Source: UBA2421 sp002343075 (lineage in GTDB: Bacteria; Planctomycetota; Phycisphaerae; Tepidisphaerales; Tepidisphaeraceae). From it: DNA of 64,000 nucleotides. A program made the position numbers and the translations under genes. The notes beneath the pieces are model-generated. The model did no database searches, was not told the DNA's origin, and worked only from the letters and a program-made list of their open reading frames with translations. Positions 7,234 to 15,407 of this stretch are shown piece after piece; position 1 is the first letter of the stretch; each line of letters begins with the position of its first letter. Location of the stretch: the NCBI GenBank assembly GCA_937982565.1, contig CALJLN010000017.1, positions 135,951-199,950 of the forward strand. Direction: 5' to 3'.

Positions 7234-8523
7234 TTTCTTCTCCTGCGCCACCGCCGCCGCCGATGGCTCGGTGCTCACAGGAATATGATCTTCCGGCCGC
7301 GGCTGGCGGTTGGGTTCGGGCGACGGCTCGAAGCCTTCCATTCGCGCCATCGGGATAACCATGTTAATCAGCGACTCGATCTTGGTGAGCAAATCTCCCT
7401 GATCCTTCGCTGCGAAGCTGATGGCTTTGCCGGTCGCGCCCATGCGGGCCGTGCGGCCGATGCGATGAACGTATACTTCCGGGTCTTCCGGCAGGTCGTA
7501 ATTGATGATGTGACTGATGTCGGCAACATCGATCCCCCGGCTGGCCAGATCGGTGGCGACGAGCACATCAAACTTGCCGGTGCGAAAATTCTTCATCACC
7601 TTGTCGCGCTTGTTCTGGGCAAGGTTACCATGAATCTCCCGGCACGCGATTCCGTCGTGAGTGAGATGCTTTGCGAGCTTGTCGGCACCATGCTTAGTGC
7701 GACAGAAAACGATCGCGAGTTCCGGCTGCTCCTGCTTCAAGATAAGCCGCAGCAACCGATACTTATCCCACGGCTGCACCATGTACCACGACTGATCGAC
7801 CTTCTCGACGGTGGGCTTATCATCGGCACCGGGGGCGACGAGTTTCTCCACCGGCTCATGCATGTACTTACGCGCAAGCCGTTCGATCTCTTCGGTAAAC
7901 GTAGCGGAGACAAAAATCGTCTGATGCGAGCGGGCCGCATGCTCGTCTCCGTTCTCTTCCCGTCGCTCGCTCATGCCGCGCAGCCGCGAGAGAATGTTGC
8001 GGATGTCTTCGCGAAAGCCGATGTCGAGCATGCGATCGACTTCATCGAGAACGATAAACCGGATGTTCGCAAGCGAGAGGAGCCTGCGGTCGAGCAGGTC
8101 CATCACCCGGCCGGGGGTTCCCACGATGATCTCAGGATGCGCCTTGAGCGTACGAACCTGCGCCGCGATCTTCTCCCCGCCGTAGACCGCCATCGAGCGA
8201 ATGGGCGTGTGCTGGCCGATGCGTTTGATCTCTTCATGCACCTGCACAGCAAGCTCGCGCGTGGGCACGAGAATCAGCGCCTGCGTCCCCACGCCTCGAT
8301 CAGCCATCTGCAGAAGCGGAATGCCAAACGCCGCGGTCTTGCCTGTGCCGGTGCGCGCCTGCCCAAGAAGATCAACGCCGGTCAGCGCCTTGGGAATCAG
8401 CAACGACTGAATCTCGGATGGCTCTGTAAACTTCAAATCGGCCAGCGCGCGCAAGATCGAATTGCGAACGCCAAGGGCTTGAAATTTCTCCGGTATTGGT
8501 GCGTGCTCGGTTTTGTCGCTCAT
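7180..8523 (-). CDS. DEAD-box-family ATP-dependent RNA helicase (DEVD variant)
   Basis: A 447-residue helicase with the full motif set in order: Q motif region (~14-40, PSEIQ), Walker A ARTGTGKT (56-63), PTRELA (~87-92), TPGR (~136-139), motif II DEVD (160-163), SAT, the C-lobe ATDLASRGID and HRIGRTAR. It unwinds short RNA duplexes with ATP and is closest in layout to RhlE/CsdA-like bacterial helicases acting on ribosome assembly or mRNA decay. Motif II has Val instead of Ala; the two acidic residues needed for Mg-ATP remain. The C-terminal tail is short, ending in RMPVTRRRRR, a basic patch probably helping RNA binding. Its end overlaps the plus-strand dehydrogenase by 54 bases. Confidence 0.92.
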   Translation of the reverse strand: MSDKTEHAPIPEKFQALGVRNSILRALADLKFTEPSEIQSLLIPKALTGVDLLGQARTGTGKTAAFGIPLLQMADRGVGTQALILVPTRELAVQVHEEIKRIGQHTPIRSMAVYGGEKIAAQVRTLKAHPEIIVGTPGRVMDLLDRRLLSLANIRFIVLDEVDRMLDIGFREDIRNILSRLRGMSERREENGDEHAARSHQTIFVSATFTEEIERLARKYMHEPVEKLVAPGADDKPTVEKVDQSWYMVQPWDKYRLLRLILKQEQPELAIVFCRTKHGADKLAKHLTHDGIACREIHGNLAQNKRDKVMKNFRTGKFDVLVATDLASRGIDVADISHIINYDLPEDPEVYVHRIGRTARMGATGKAISFAAKDQGDLLTKIESLINMVIPMARMEGFEPSPEPNRQPRPEDHIPVSTEPSAAAVAQEKKSTMRLGARMPVTRRRRR

Positions 8524-8586
8524 GGGTGCAAAGCAATGTTACGCGAAAGCACGCGAATGCTCAAAACTGCCAATTTGGGCCTGAAA

Positions 8587-9387
8587 CTACTCCCCGACAA
8601 TCGTCCAGTAGTCGACCCGCTGCACTTGCTTGAGCGCATACTTCTGACCGTCGGCCAACTCAGCCCGCACCATCACGTGCAACCTGTCTTTAGCCATCCA
8701 ATAACTGCCGATGAGTTGACCGGCGGCGTGCACTTCCAGCTTGAAGGCATCCGCCTCCTCTCCGGCAAAGGTCACCTGGGCATCCATCAGCTTTGCGCTG
8801 GTCGGCCGATTGCTCTTCTGCGTGACGATCGTCGAAAACGAGACCTTCGGCCGGTTCACAAAATCGTAATCGCGCAGCCAGAGTCCGAGCGAATCGACGG
8901 GCACGAACTTTCGCCCACCGGCGTCGATCTTCCCCTCAACCCGGCCAGCCTCGGGCATGTAACTAAACGCAAAATAGTCGAGGCTGCCGCTCCCGGGCCG
9001 CTGCAGAAACTGTTTGAAGCTCGTGCCGCAAAACTCCTGGCTGGAACAGTCCAGCCGGGTCAGTTCCATAGCACCGGCGGTCATGTGGGTGGTCGTTGCG
9101 AACGTGTAGTCGTAGTTCGGTGTCGGTACGACTTCGATCAGATTGTGCTTCCAGACTTCCACGGTGTCCGTCGACCCGCTCGCCTTCGTCAGCGTTTTCA
9201 GGTCGTGCTGCTCTTTGTTCGTAAAGATCACCGCTTCGTACTGTCGGTCTTTCCCATAGATTGGTCGGCTGGCTAAGTATGTTGCTTTCTCGACCAGACC
9301 ATCGTGCCAGAGCGAATCGTTCTTCCATTCGTCGGCCTGCGCGAATGCGATAGCAGACATCGTGATGATGGCGACGCGAAAAAACAT
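8587..9387 (-). CDS. secreted protein of unknown function downstream of ABC exporter
   Basis: The 266-residue product starts with a short signal peptide (MFFRVAIITMSAIAFAQA). The mature part is rich in beta-strands (YEAVIFTNKEQHDLKT, KVSFSTIVTQKS) with a Cys pair (LDCSSQEFCG). I do not recognise the family; the pattern is compatible with a periplasmic lipid- or sugar-binding barrel, but this is a guess. The start at 9387 is supported by GGAGG 7 bases upstream. It begins 20 bases after the stop of the ABC exporter gene on the same strand, so the two are very likely cotranscribed and functionally related. Confidence 0.7.
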   Translation of the reverse strand: MFFRVAIITMSAIAFAQADEWKNDSLWHDGLVEKATYLASRPIYGKDRQYEAVIFTNKEQHDLKTLTKASGSTDTVEVWKHNLIEVVPTPNYDYTFATTTHMTAGAMELTRLDCSSQEFCGTSFKQFLQRPGSGSLDYFAFSYMPEAGRVEGKIDAGGRKFVPVDSLGLWLRDYDFVNRPKVSFSTIVTQKSNRPTSAKLMDAQVTFAGEEADAFKLEVHAAGQLIGSYWMAKDRLHVMVRAELADGQKYALKQVQRVDYWTIVGE

Positions 9388-9407
9388 GATCTGTCCTCCG
9401 AACAACC

Positions 9408-11420
9408 TCAGGCCGGCATGCCGATCATCTGCCGCTCGTACAACTGTTGGTAGACTTCACATGATTTAAGCAGGTCTTCATGTTTACCGGTGCCGACAAT
9501 TCGCCCCTGCTCCATCACCACGATCAAATCGGCGGAGAGGATGGTGCTGAAACGATGCGCGATGACGAACGTGGTCGCTTCGTGCATGAGGCTCTCAATC
9601 GCCTGCTGAATGAGGTGCTCGCTTTCGGCATCGACCTGGCTTGTGGCTTCATCGAGAATGAGAATCGGCGCGTTGCGAAGGATGGCGCGCGCGATACAAA
9701 GCCGCTGCTTCTGACCGCCGGAGAGTTGCGAGCCGAGTCCGTCAAGGGCGGTATCGTAACCTTGCGGCTTGGCGATGATAAACTCGTGTGCGAACGCGCG
9801 CCGGGCAGCGTTCTCAATCTCATGGCGCTTTGCCTGGGGAAGGCCATAAGCGATGTTGTCTGCAATCGATCCGGGGAAAACGACACTTTCTTGGGTCACC
9901 AGCGAGATTTGCCTGCGAAGCGAGCGGAGCGTGGCGAGGCGCAGATCCACCCCGTCAATCAAGACCGCGCCGGAAGTGGGATCATAGAACCGAGGCAGCA
10001 GCGCCAGGAGGGTCGTCTTCCCGCTGCCGTTGCGGCCAACCACGGCCACGCTCTGTCCGCGTGGCACGCGCAGCGTCACGCCGTTCACCGCCGGGGCCGT
10101 TGTGCCGGGATAGGAAAAGCTCACGTTGTCGAACAGAATGTCGCGCTGCAACGGGGCGAGCGAGACGCGGCGCTCTGCCCGACTCGCCGCCGAATGCCGC
10201 CGGGCTTCGACGTCGGTGTCCATAATCTCAAACATCCGCGACGCCGCGGCATTGGCGCGCTGCGTCACGTTGTTGAGCTTGCTCAAGCGGCGCATCGGCT
10301 CGGCGATGCTCCCGAGGGCAATCATAATCATCATGAAGCTCGTCGGATCGAGCCACTGCTTCTCAAACATCATCCAACTGGCAATCAGCAGAAGTACGCC
10401 AACGGCGATCAGCGCCATCGTCTCCATCATTGGGGTGGTGATGGCTTCGTAGCGGCTCATCTTCAGTTGCTCTTTCACCAGTTCTGACATGATGCCGCTA
10501 TACCGCCGTCGCTCCAGCCGTTCGGCCCGGCTTGCCTTCACGACGCGCACCCCCTGCAGCGTGCTTTCGATCTGACCCAGCATTCGGGCACTCTTCTGCA
10601 GCGCAGCGCGCATGGTCCGACGGACCTTCGTGCCAAGCTTGCGCATGATCATGAACATAGGCGGCAGAAAGAGAATGACGACGAGCGTCAATTTCCAGTT
10701 CACCCACAAAGCCAGGCTAAGCGACATTACCGCACTAATGGGCGCCTGAATCATCTGTCCAAGGATGACCCGAATTCCATCCTGCAGCAGGGCCGCATCG
10801 GAAACCAACCGGCTCGTCGCCTCGTTGGTTCCGAACTTGCCGAAATATGCCAGCGGAAGACGCAGCACATGGTCGTACATCCGCCGTCGAATGTCGTTCA
10901 CCGTGAAGATCGCCACGCGGTCACTGAGGTGTTCGTGGACAAACCTGAAGCCGCTGCCGCAAACAGCCATGAGGGAGATGAATCCGAAGATAAACGCAAT
11001 CGCATACACCGGCCGGGTCGGTATCACCCCCGCAACGCGCCGAGCGGCGCGCCAGGGCAATGTAGTATTCGTCAAACCGGGGATGTCTTCCGTTGCGGCA
11101 AGCTGGCGCACAACCTCGGGCGACATCTGCATTGTCCGGGCGGGCTGTCCCGCGGGGAGCTCGAAAGTCTCGGTCGGCAAAAGCTCGCGCCCCAACCTCG
11201 ACTCCACCGCTTGTTCGTCCACCCACTGCGCAACGGTCTGACCTTCGATAAGCACTTTCAAAATCGGCAGGATCGCGCTCAATCCCACGGTTGTGATTGC
11301 CCCCATCAGCAAGGCGCAGACCACACTCACCACGACCATTTTTCGATATGGCCAGATATGCTGGAACGCTCGAAGGAGCGCGGCGTGTTTTGACTGCGAT
11401 GGCTTGACGGATTCTTTCAT
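9408..11420 (-). CDS. ABC exporter, fused permease and ATPase (MsbA/lipid-A-exporter-like)
   Basis: The 670-residue product joins a six-helix type IV exporter domain (~20-400) and an ATP-binding domain (~430-665). Visible motifs: Walker A VGRNGSGKTT, Q-loop VTQES, signature LSGGQKQR, Walker B ILILDEATSQVD, and the switch histidine in IAHRFST. MsbA-like half-transporters work as homodimers exporting lipids, glycolipids or drugs. The segment between the first and second membrane helices is ~90 residues long (EGQTVAQW to WRAARRVAG), far longer than the ~25 usual in this family, so an extra extracytoplasmic domain is likely. The start MKESVKPS at 11420 is preferred over a Cys-rich upstream extension. 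It diverges from the aminotransferase over 57 bases. Confidence 0.88.
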   Translation of the reverse strand: MKESVKPSQSKHAALLRAFQHIWPYRKMVVVSVVCALLMGAITTVGLSAILPILKVLIEGQTVAQWVDEQAVESRLGRELLPTETFELPAGQPARTMQMSPEVVRQLAATEDIPGLTNTTLPWRAARRVAGVIPTRPVYAIAFIFGFISLMAVCGSGFRFVHEHLSDRVAIFTVNDIRRRMYDHVLRLPLAYFGKFGTNEATSRLVSDAALLQDGIRVILGQMIQAPISAVMSLSLALWVNWKLTLVVILFLPPMFMIMRKLGTKVRRTMRAALQKSARMLGQIESTLQGVRVVKASRAERLERRRYSGIMSELVKEQLKMSRYEAITTPMMETMALIAVGVLLLIASWMMFEKQWLDPTSFMMIMIALGSIAEPMRRLSKLNNVTQRANAAASRMFEIMDTDVEARRHSAASRAERRVSLAPLQRDILFDNVSFSYPGTTAPAVNGVTLRVPRGQSVAVVGRNGSGKTTLLALLPRFYDPTSGAVLIDGVDLRLATLRSLRRQISLVTQESVVFPGSIADNIAYGLPQAKRHEIENAARRAFAHEFIIAKPQGYDTALDGLGSQLSGGQKQRLCIARAILRNAPILILDEATSQVDAESEHLIQQAIESLMHEATTFVIAHRFSTILSADLIVVMEQGRIVGTGKHEDLLKSCEVYQQLYERQMIGMPA

Positions 11421-11477
11421 TCGACGATGCTCAAGGATACAGGAAACGCAGGCAGGATGCCCGCGCGCTTCACAATC

Positions 11478-12656
11478 ATGGACATGTTGATACCTCTTTC
11501 CTCCCCGGACATTACACAAGCCGAGATCGATGCTGTTATAGACGTTCTCAAGACGTCAACGCTTTCGATCGGCCCCAAAATTGAGCAGTTTGAGCAGGCA
11601 TGCGCCACCGTTGCGGGTCGGCGGCATGGGATTGGGGTCTCCAGTGGCACTTCCGGGCTACATCTGTGCATGCTGGCCGCCGGTTTGAAACCGGGAGATG
11701 AAGTCATCACCACCCCCTTTAGTTTCGTGGCTTCAACCAACTGCATCCTATTCGCGGGCGCGAGGCCGGTCTTCGTCGATATTGATCCGAAATCGCTCAA
11801 CATCGATGTCTCGCGGGTCGAATCGGCGGTTACCGACAAGACCAAAGCGATTGTCGCAGTCGAAGCCTTCGGCCACCCCGGTGGGATGGTGGAACTCGAA
11901 CGCATCGCCCAACGAAACGAACTCATACTCATCGAAGATTGCTGCGAAGGATTCGGCGGCGGTATTGGCGAGCACGGCCCCGTCTCGGCTGTCCACGCCC
12001 GCGGGCGGCGGATCGGTTCGTTCGGCAGGGCTGGCGTTTTCGGGTTTTACCCCAATAAGCAGATTACCACCGGCGAGGGCGGCATGATCGTGACAGACGA
12101 CGACCGCTTCGCCGCACTCTGCCGAAGTTACCGCAACCAGGGTCGCGACGGCATGAACTGGCTTGCACACGCGCGCCTCGGCTACAACTACCGGCTGAGC
12201 GAAATCAACGCGGCGCTTGGCATCGCACAGGTCCTGCGTATTGATGAAATCCTCTCCGCCCGCCGGCGCGTCGCAAATGCTTACATGCGCAGGCTGATGA
12301 CCAACCCATCCCTGATTCTGCCGAATATTGATGAATCGATCGACATGAGCTGGTTTGTCTTCGTCGTGCGCCTCAGCGACCTCTTTGACGCTGCCGACCG
12401 CGACGAGTTGATCATCGGCATGCGGCAGTCGGGCATCGGCGCGAGCAACTATTTTCCGCCAATCCACCTGCAGCCGTATGTGCGCGACGCGCTCGGCACA
12501 AAGCCGGGTGATTTCCCGGTCTGCGAATACGTTTCCAATCGCACCATTGCGCTCCCCTTTTTCAACCGCATGACCGAGGGACAGGTGAATCTGGTGTGCG
12601 ACACACTCGAGAAGTTGATCGAGCGGCGATTGGTCACTCGCAAACCTCGAACCTGA
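11478..12656 (+). CDS. DegT/DnrJ/EryC1/StrS family PLP-dependent sugar aminotransferase
   Basis: About 392 residues of the sugar-nucleotide aminotransferase family (aspartate aminotransferase fold). Landmarks: start LIPLSSPDITQAEIDAV, GVSSGTSGLHL (phosphate-binding), VEAFGHPGG, and the PLP lysine in YPNKQITTGEGGM. The reaction is transfer of an amino group, usually from glutamate, to a keto-sugar nucleotide such as a UDP- or GDP-4-keto-6-deoxyhexose. No companion sugar dehydratase is adjacent, so the pathway is uncertain; glycolipid or surface-polysaccharide modification is likely given the neighbouring exporter. Starts at 11427 and 11457 are also in frame; I chose 11478 because the family homology starts right after it. 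Confidence 0.88.
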   Translation: MDMLIPLSSPDITQAEIDAVIDVLKTSTLSIGPKIEQFEQACATVAGRRHGIGVSSGTSGLHLCMLAAGLKPGDEVITTPFSFVASTNCILFAGARPVFVDIDPKSLNIDVSRVESAVTDKTKAIVAVEAFGHPGGMVELERIAQRNELILIEDCCEGFGGGIGEHGPVSAVHARGRRIGSFGRAGVFGFYPNKQITTGEGGMIVTDDDRFAALCRSYRNQGRDGMNWLAHARLGYNYRLSEINAALGIAQVLRIDEILSARRRVANAYMRRLMTNPSLILPNIDESIDMSWFVFVVRLSDLFDAADRDELIIGMRQSGIGASNYFPPIHLQPYVRDALGTKPGDFPVCEYVSNRTIALPFFNRMTEGQVNLVCDTLEKLIERRLVTRKPRT

Positions 12657-12749
12657 GGCAACGGATCGCTACAGGCATCGACTCAGGCGGTCAATGTTGG
12701 CATAATGCCTGTGTTGCCCGGGGAAGGCTCGTGTAACATTGCTTGATTC

Positions 12750-13505
12750 ATGCATAGCACGTCCGACGACAGCCTGCTCTTCGCCGCCGCACGATCCAGG
12801 GATGGAGATGCGATTGCCGAGCTTGCGCATCGCTATGTGGCACTGATCTATTCCGTCGCGATGCGTATCACCGACGACCCGGCGCTGTCGCAACGCCTCA
12901 CCACCGAACTGATGACTTCGGTCGCCGCAGGGCCAGATCGCGTGCGCGGTGAGCCGGCGGTGTGGATTCATGAGCAGATCACCCGTCGCAGCCATGAGAC
13001 CGATCAGGCGCGCACGAACGCGGCTAGAACGGACCTTGCTGAAGAGCCACACTGGCACGAAGTTGCTCCGGAGATTGATCGCGCGCTGCTTCGTCTCAAC
13101 AGTCGCTACCGCTGTGTGGTCATTCAGCACTATTGCCAGCGGCACTCGCAGGACGAGTTGGCTGCGATGTTGCAGGTCACGCAGCCGGTTGTCGGCAAGC
13201 GATTGCGTAAGGGCCTCGACCAGCTGCGTGGCAAGCTGGTGGATGCCGGTGCCGGTTGCTCGCTGGCACACCTGATGATGCTCCTCGCCCGCCACGGTGC
13301 CAGCACCGCCCCGCCGGAAGTACTGGATAAGGCGCGCGACGCCGCGGTGCGTCACCTGGAGTTTTCCCCCACACGACGTAGCGGCTGGCTGGGCATTCTC
13401 ACAGTCTGGGCGATCATCGCCGGCCTCGTTGCTGCCGTTGCCATGAGTTATTCGCGCATTGACGACTCGGCAGAAGCGACGACCACCACCATCCCATCGC
13501 CATGA
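12750..13505 (+). CDS. ECF-like sigma factor with C-terminal membrane segment
   Basis: A 251-residue protein whose first ~175 residues have the two-domain layout of ECF sigma factors: a region-2-like part (DGDAIAELAHRYVALIYSVAMRI) and a region-4-like helix-turn-helix (LLRLNSRYRCVVIQHY, then SQDELAAMLQVTQPVVGKRLRKGLDQL). Residues ~218-240 form one membrane helix (GWLGILTVWAIIAGLVAAVAM), leaving a short Ser/Thr-rich tail. Related planctomycete proteins carry sensor or anti-sigma domains fused to the sigma. Here the segment between may tether the sigma to the membrane until processed or serve a structural role. Region 2 lacks a clear -10-recognition signature, so it may be a divergent or degenerate sigma. 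No ribosome binding site is obvious. Confidence 0.7.
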   Translation: MHSTSDDSLLFAAARSRDGDAIAELAHRYVALIYSVAMRITDDPALSQRLTTELMTSVAAGPDRVRGEPAVWIHEQITRRSHETDQARTNAARTDLAEEPHWHEVAPEIDRALLRLNSRYRCVVIQHYCQRHSQDELAAMLQVTQPVVGKRLRKGLDQLRGKLVDAGAGCSLAHLMMLLARHGASTAPPEVLDKARDAAVRHLEFSPTRRSGWLGILTVWAIIAGLVAAVAMSYSRIDDSAEATTTTIPSP

Positions 13506-13571
13506 GCAGTCGCGAAAAATGCACCTGGCGTTAAGACGATGAGGGCATGAAGGATGTGATACGGCAGGGGT

Positions 13572-14516
13572 CTACTTTGGCAAAATGAGGCATCTTTCGA
13601 GTGCCCCCGGCTCGATGGCGACAAGTTCGACATGGCCATCGGCAAAAACAACGTTCATCTTCTTGCGATGCCGCCGAAGGTCGAACATGGTCGAGTCGAG
13701 CACCTTGCCGTTGTTGGCAAGGGCGTCGCCAAGCGTTGCCCGGCCATTGGCAGAATAGCTCGGGGTAAATGTGAGCCAGCCGTCGGGCATCCAGAAATAG
13801 GCTGAATCCTGCCGGCGGTTGGCGTCGGCGAAGAGCACTACCTCGGCAGGCGACTTCACCCGCGCCAGGCTCCCGCCGTAGCGCCGGGGTTTGTGCTCTG
13901 TGTCATAGGAATAGCCGAACACGCCCTCGTTCAGAGAGTAATCGGAATTGGTTGACCACGCCGCCAGCATATAGCCTGGCGAACCCCGCTGCACCGACAT
14001 CATCGTTCCCTGGTTCACCGGAGAATTGTTTGACTGCATAACCTGGTAGTTATACGACTCGGTCGAAGGGCACATGAATAGCTGCCAGATGCGCGTCTTT
14101 TCGTTCAAAGCCTGGTCCAGCACATCCCAGTTGTCGAAAGGCAGATTCTTGTATCCAAGATATGACGCAATCGCTGCGGGGAGGGGAACGACCATCTTCC
14201 CCGTGGTGGCGACCGGCGTAGCGGTGGCGTAGGTGAAGCGGGTCTGCAGCGTGTCGTTCAGGCCCGCAGGCAGCGTGCCGCTCGGCGGGATGATCAACTC
14301 GCCGGCAAGCGGAAGATAGCCCTTGCTATCCATGGCCCGCAGCAGGCAACCCGCGGCAATCTGCCTCAGGTTGGACCCGCACTTGACCAGTTGCGCCTGA
14401 CGCTTGGCTGCATTCACGGTCGGCAGCAGAATCGCCATGAGGATCCCGATGATGCCGATGACAACGAGCAACTCGATGAGCGTGAAACCGCGACTCGGCT
14501 TGTATCTTCCGATCAA
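13572..14516 (-). CDS. type II-secretion-like prepilin protein (planctomycete DUF1559-like)
   Basis: The 314-residue product has the prepilin peptidase signal R-GFTLIELLVVIGIIGILMAILLP after a short basic leader, followed by a long extracellular domain, then FADGHVELV near the C-terminus. This H-X-G head-piece layout with a conserved DGH(V/A) near the end is the large planctomycete family of pseudopilin-like proteins, which are usually present in many copies per genome and whose function is unknown. The start is TTG at 14516, with GGAG 8 bases upstream; no ATG precedes the GFTLIE motif. It is flanked by a converging sigma-like gene and followed at lower coordinates by nothing else on its strand, so it seems monocistronic. 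Confidence 0.85.
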   Translation of the reverse strand: MIGRYKPSRGFTLIELLVVIGIIGILMAILLPTVNAAKRQAQLVKCGSNLRQIAAGCLLRAMDSKGYLPLAGELIIPPSGTLPAGLNDTLQTRFTYATATPVATTGKMVVPLPAAIASYLGYKNLPFDNWDVLDQALNEKTRIWQLFMCPSTESYNYQVMQSNNSPVNQGTMMSVQRGSPGYMLAAWSTNSDYSLNEGVFGYSYDTEHKPRRYGGSLARVKSPAEVVLFADANRRQDSAYFWMPDGWLTFTPSYSANGRATLGDALANNGKVLDSTMFDLRRHRKKMNVVFADGHVELVAIEPGALERCLILPK

Positions 14517-14663
14517 GACTTCTACTCCGTAAGGCGATACAGATGCTCTACATTAGCCCCAAATCGAGCAGTATCAAGAAAAAACCGCGATTTGGCACGC
14601 CCCATTGCCCCAGCATCCGGTCATGCGGTCGCCTCACCCCCCTGTCGCTGGCGGCAGCACAAT

Positions 14664-15389
14664 TCACTCCTGCGCCGCAACGGCTATCGCTTCACTAAGC
14701 TCGATTGCGTTTTCGTAAAGGCTCCGCCCCACAATAACAGCCCAACAACCTGTCGCTCTCACGCGTCGAACATGCTCGATCGATCCAACCCCGCCGGAAG
14801 CGATTACCGGAATTCGTGTCGCCTCGACCAGCCCTGCCGTTTGTTCGTAGTTGGGGCCGGCGAGCATGCCATCCTTTGCCACATCGGTATAGAGTATGGA
14901 AGCCAGCGGCCAGTTATTGACGAGCTTGGCGACATCGACCGCGCGCTGACCGGAAGAACTCATCCATCCGTGCGTGGCGACGATGCCCTCCTTCGCATCC
15001 AGCGCCAACACGATCTTCGCTGCAAACCGCGGCTTGGAAATGAGCGACTGCAGCCAGGGCAAGTCATTCACAGCGCGCGTTCCGATGACCACCCGCGCAG
15101 CCCCGGCATCGAGCAACGCCGCCACATCATCCTCACTGCGAATGCCCCCGCCGACCTGTACCTGTGCGGGCGTTGAGCGAATGATTTGCGCGATCAACTC
15201 CTGCTGTGCCGGCTTGCCTTGCCTCGCGCCATCAAGATCAACAATGTGCAGATGGCCAGCCCCCGCGCGGGCAAACGCACCCGCGGTGATGATGGGATCG
15301 ACGTCGTAGCTGAGCTGGTCGCCATAATCGCCTTTGCGCAGCCGAACCACATTTCCTTCACGGAGATCGATACTGGGAATAATGAGCAT
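14664..15389 (-). CDS. hisA: phosphoribosylformimino-AICAR ribotide isomerase HisA
   Basis: 241 residues, the usual length for HisA. It is a (beta/alpha)8 barrel with the two catalytic aspartates in place: the first in PSIDLREGNVVRL (Asp8) and the second in LYTDVAKDGM (~168). Phosphate-binding loops are VGGGIRSEDD and IASGGVGS. HisA catalyses the Amadori rearrangement of ProFAR to PRFAR, the fourth step of histidine biosynthesis, in the cytosol. No other his gene is in the window, so the pathway is dispersed. It follows the esterase gene by 18 bases on the same strand and may be cotranscribed with it; no ribosome binding site is visible ahead of its ATG. Confidence 0.95.
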   Translation of the reverse strand: MLIIPSIDLREGNVVRLRKGDYGDQLSYDVDPIITAGAFARAGAGHLHIVDLDGARQGKPAQQELIAQIIRSTPAQVQVGGGIRSEDDVAALLDAGAARVVIGTRAVNDLPWLQSLISKPRFAAKIVLALDAKEGIVATHGWMSSSGQRAVDVAKLVNNWPLASILYTDVAKDGMLAGPNYEQTAGLVEATRIPVIASGGVGSIEHVRRVRATGCWAVIVGRSLYENAIELSEAIAVAAQE

Positions 15390-15407
15390 TAATTCGGCTT
15401 TTCGGCT

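Noticed and set aside
7285..9276. A 663-codon open frame on the plus strand opposite the helicase and the secreted protein genes
   Set aside because: It crosses two well-supported genes and has no recognisable domain; it is a by-product of GC-rich codon use on the other strand.
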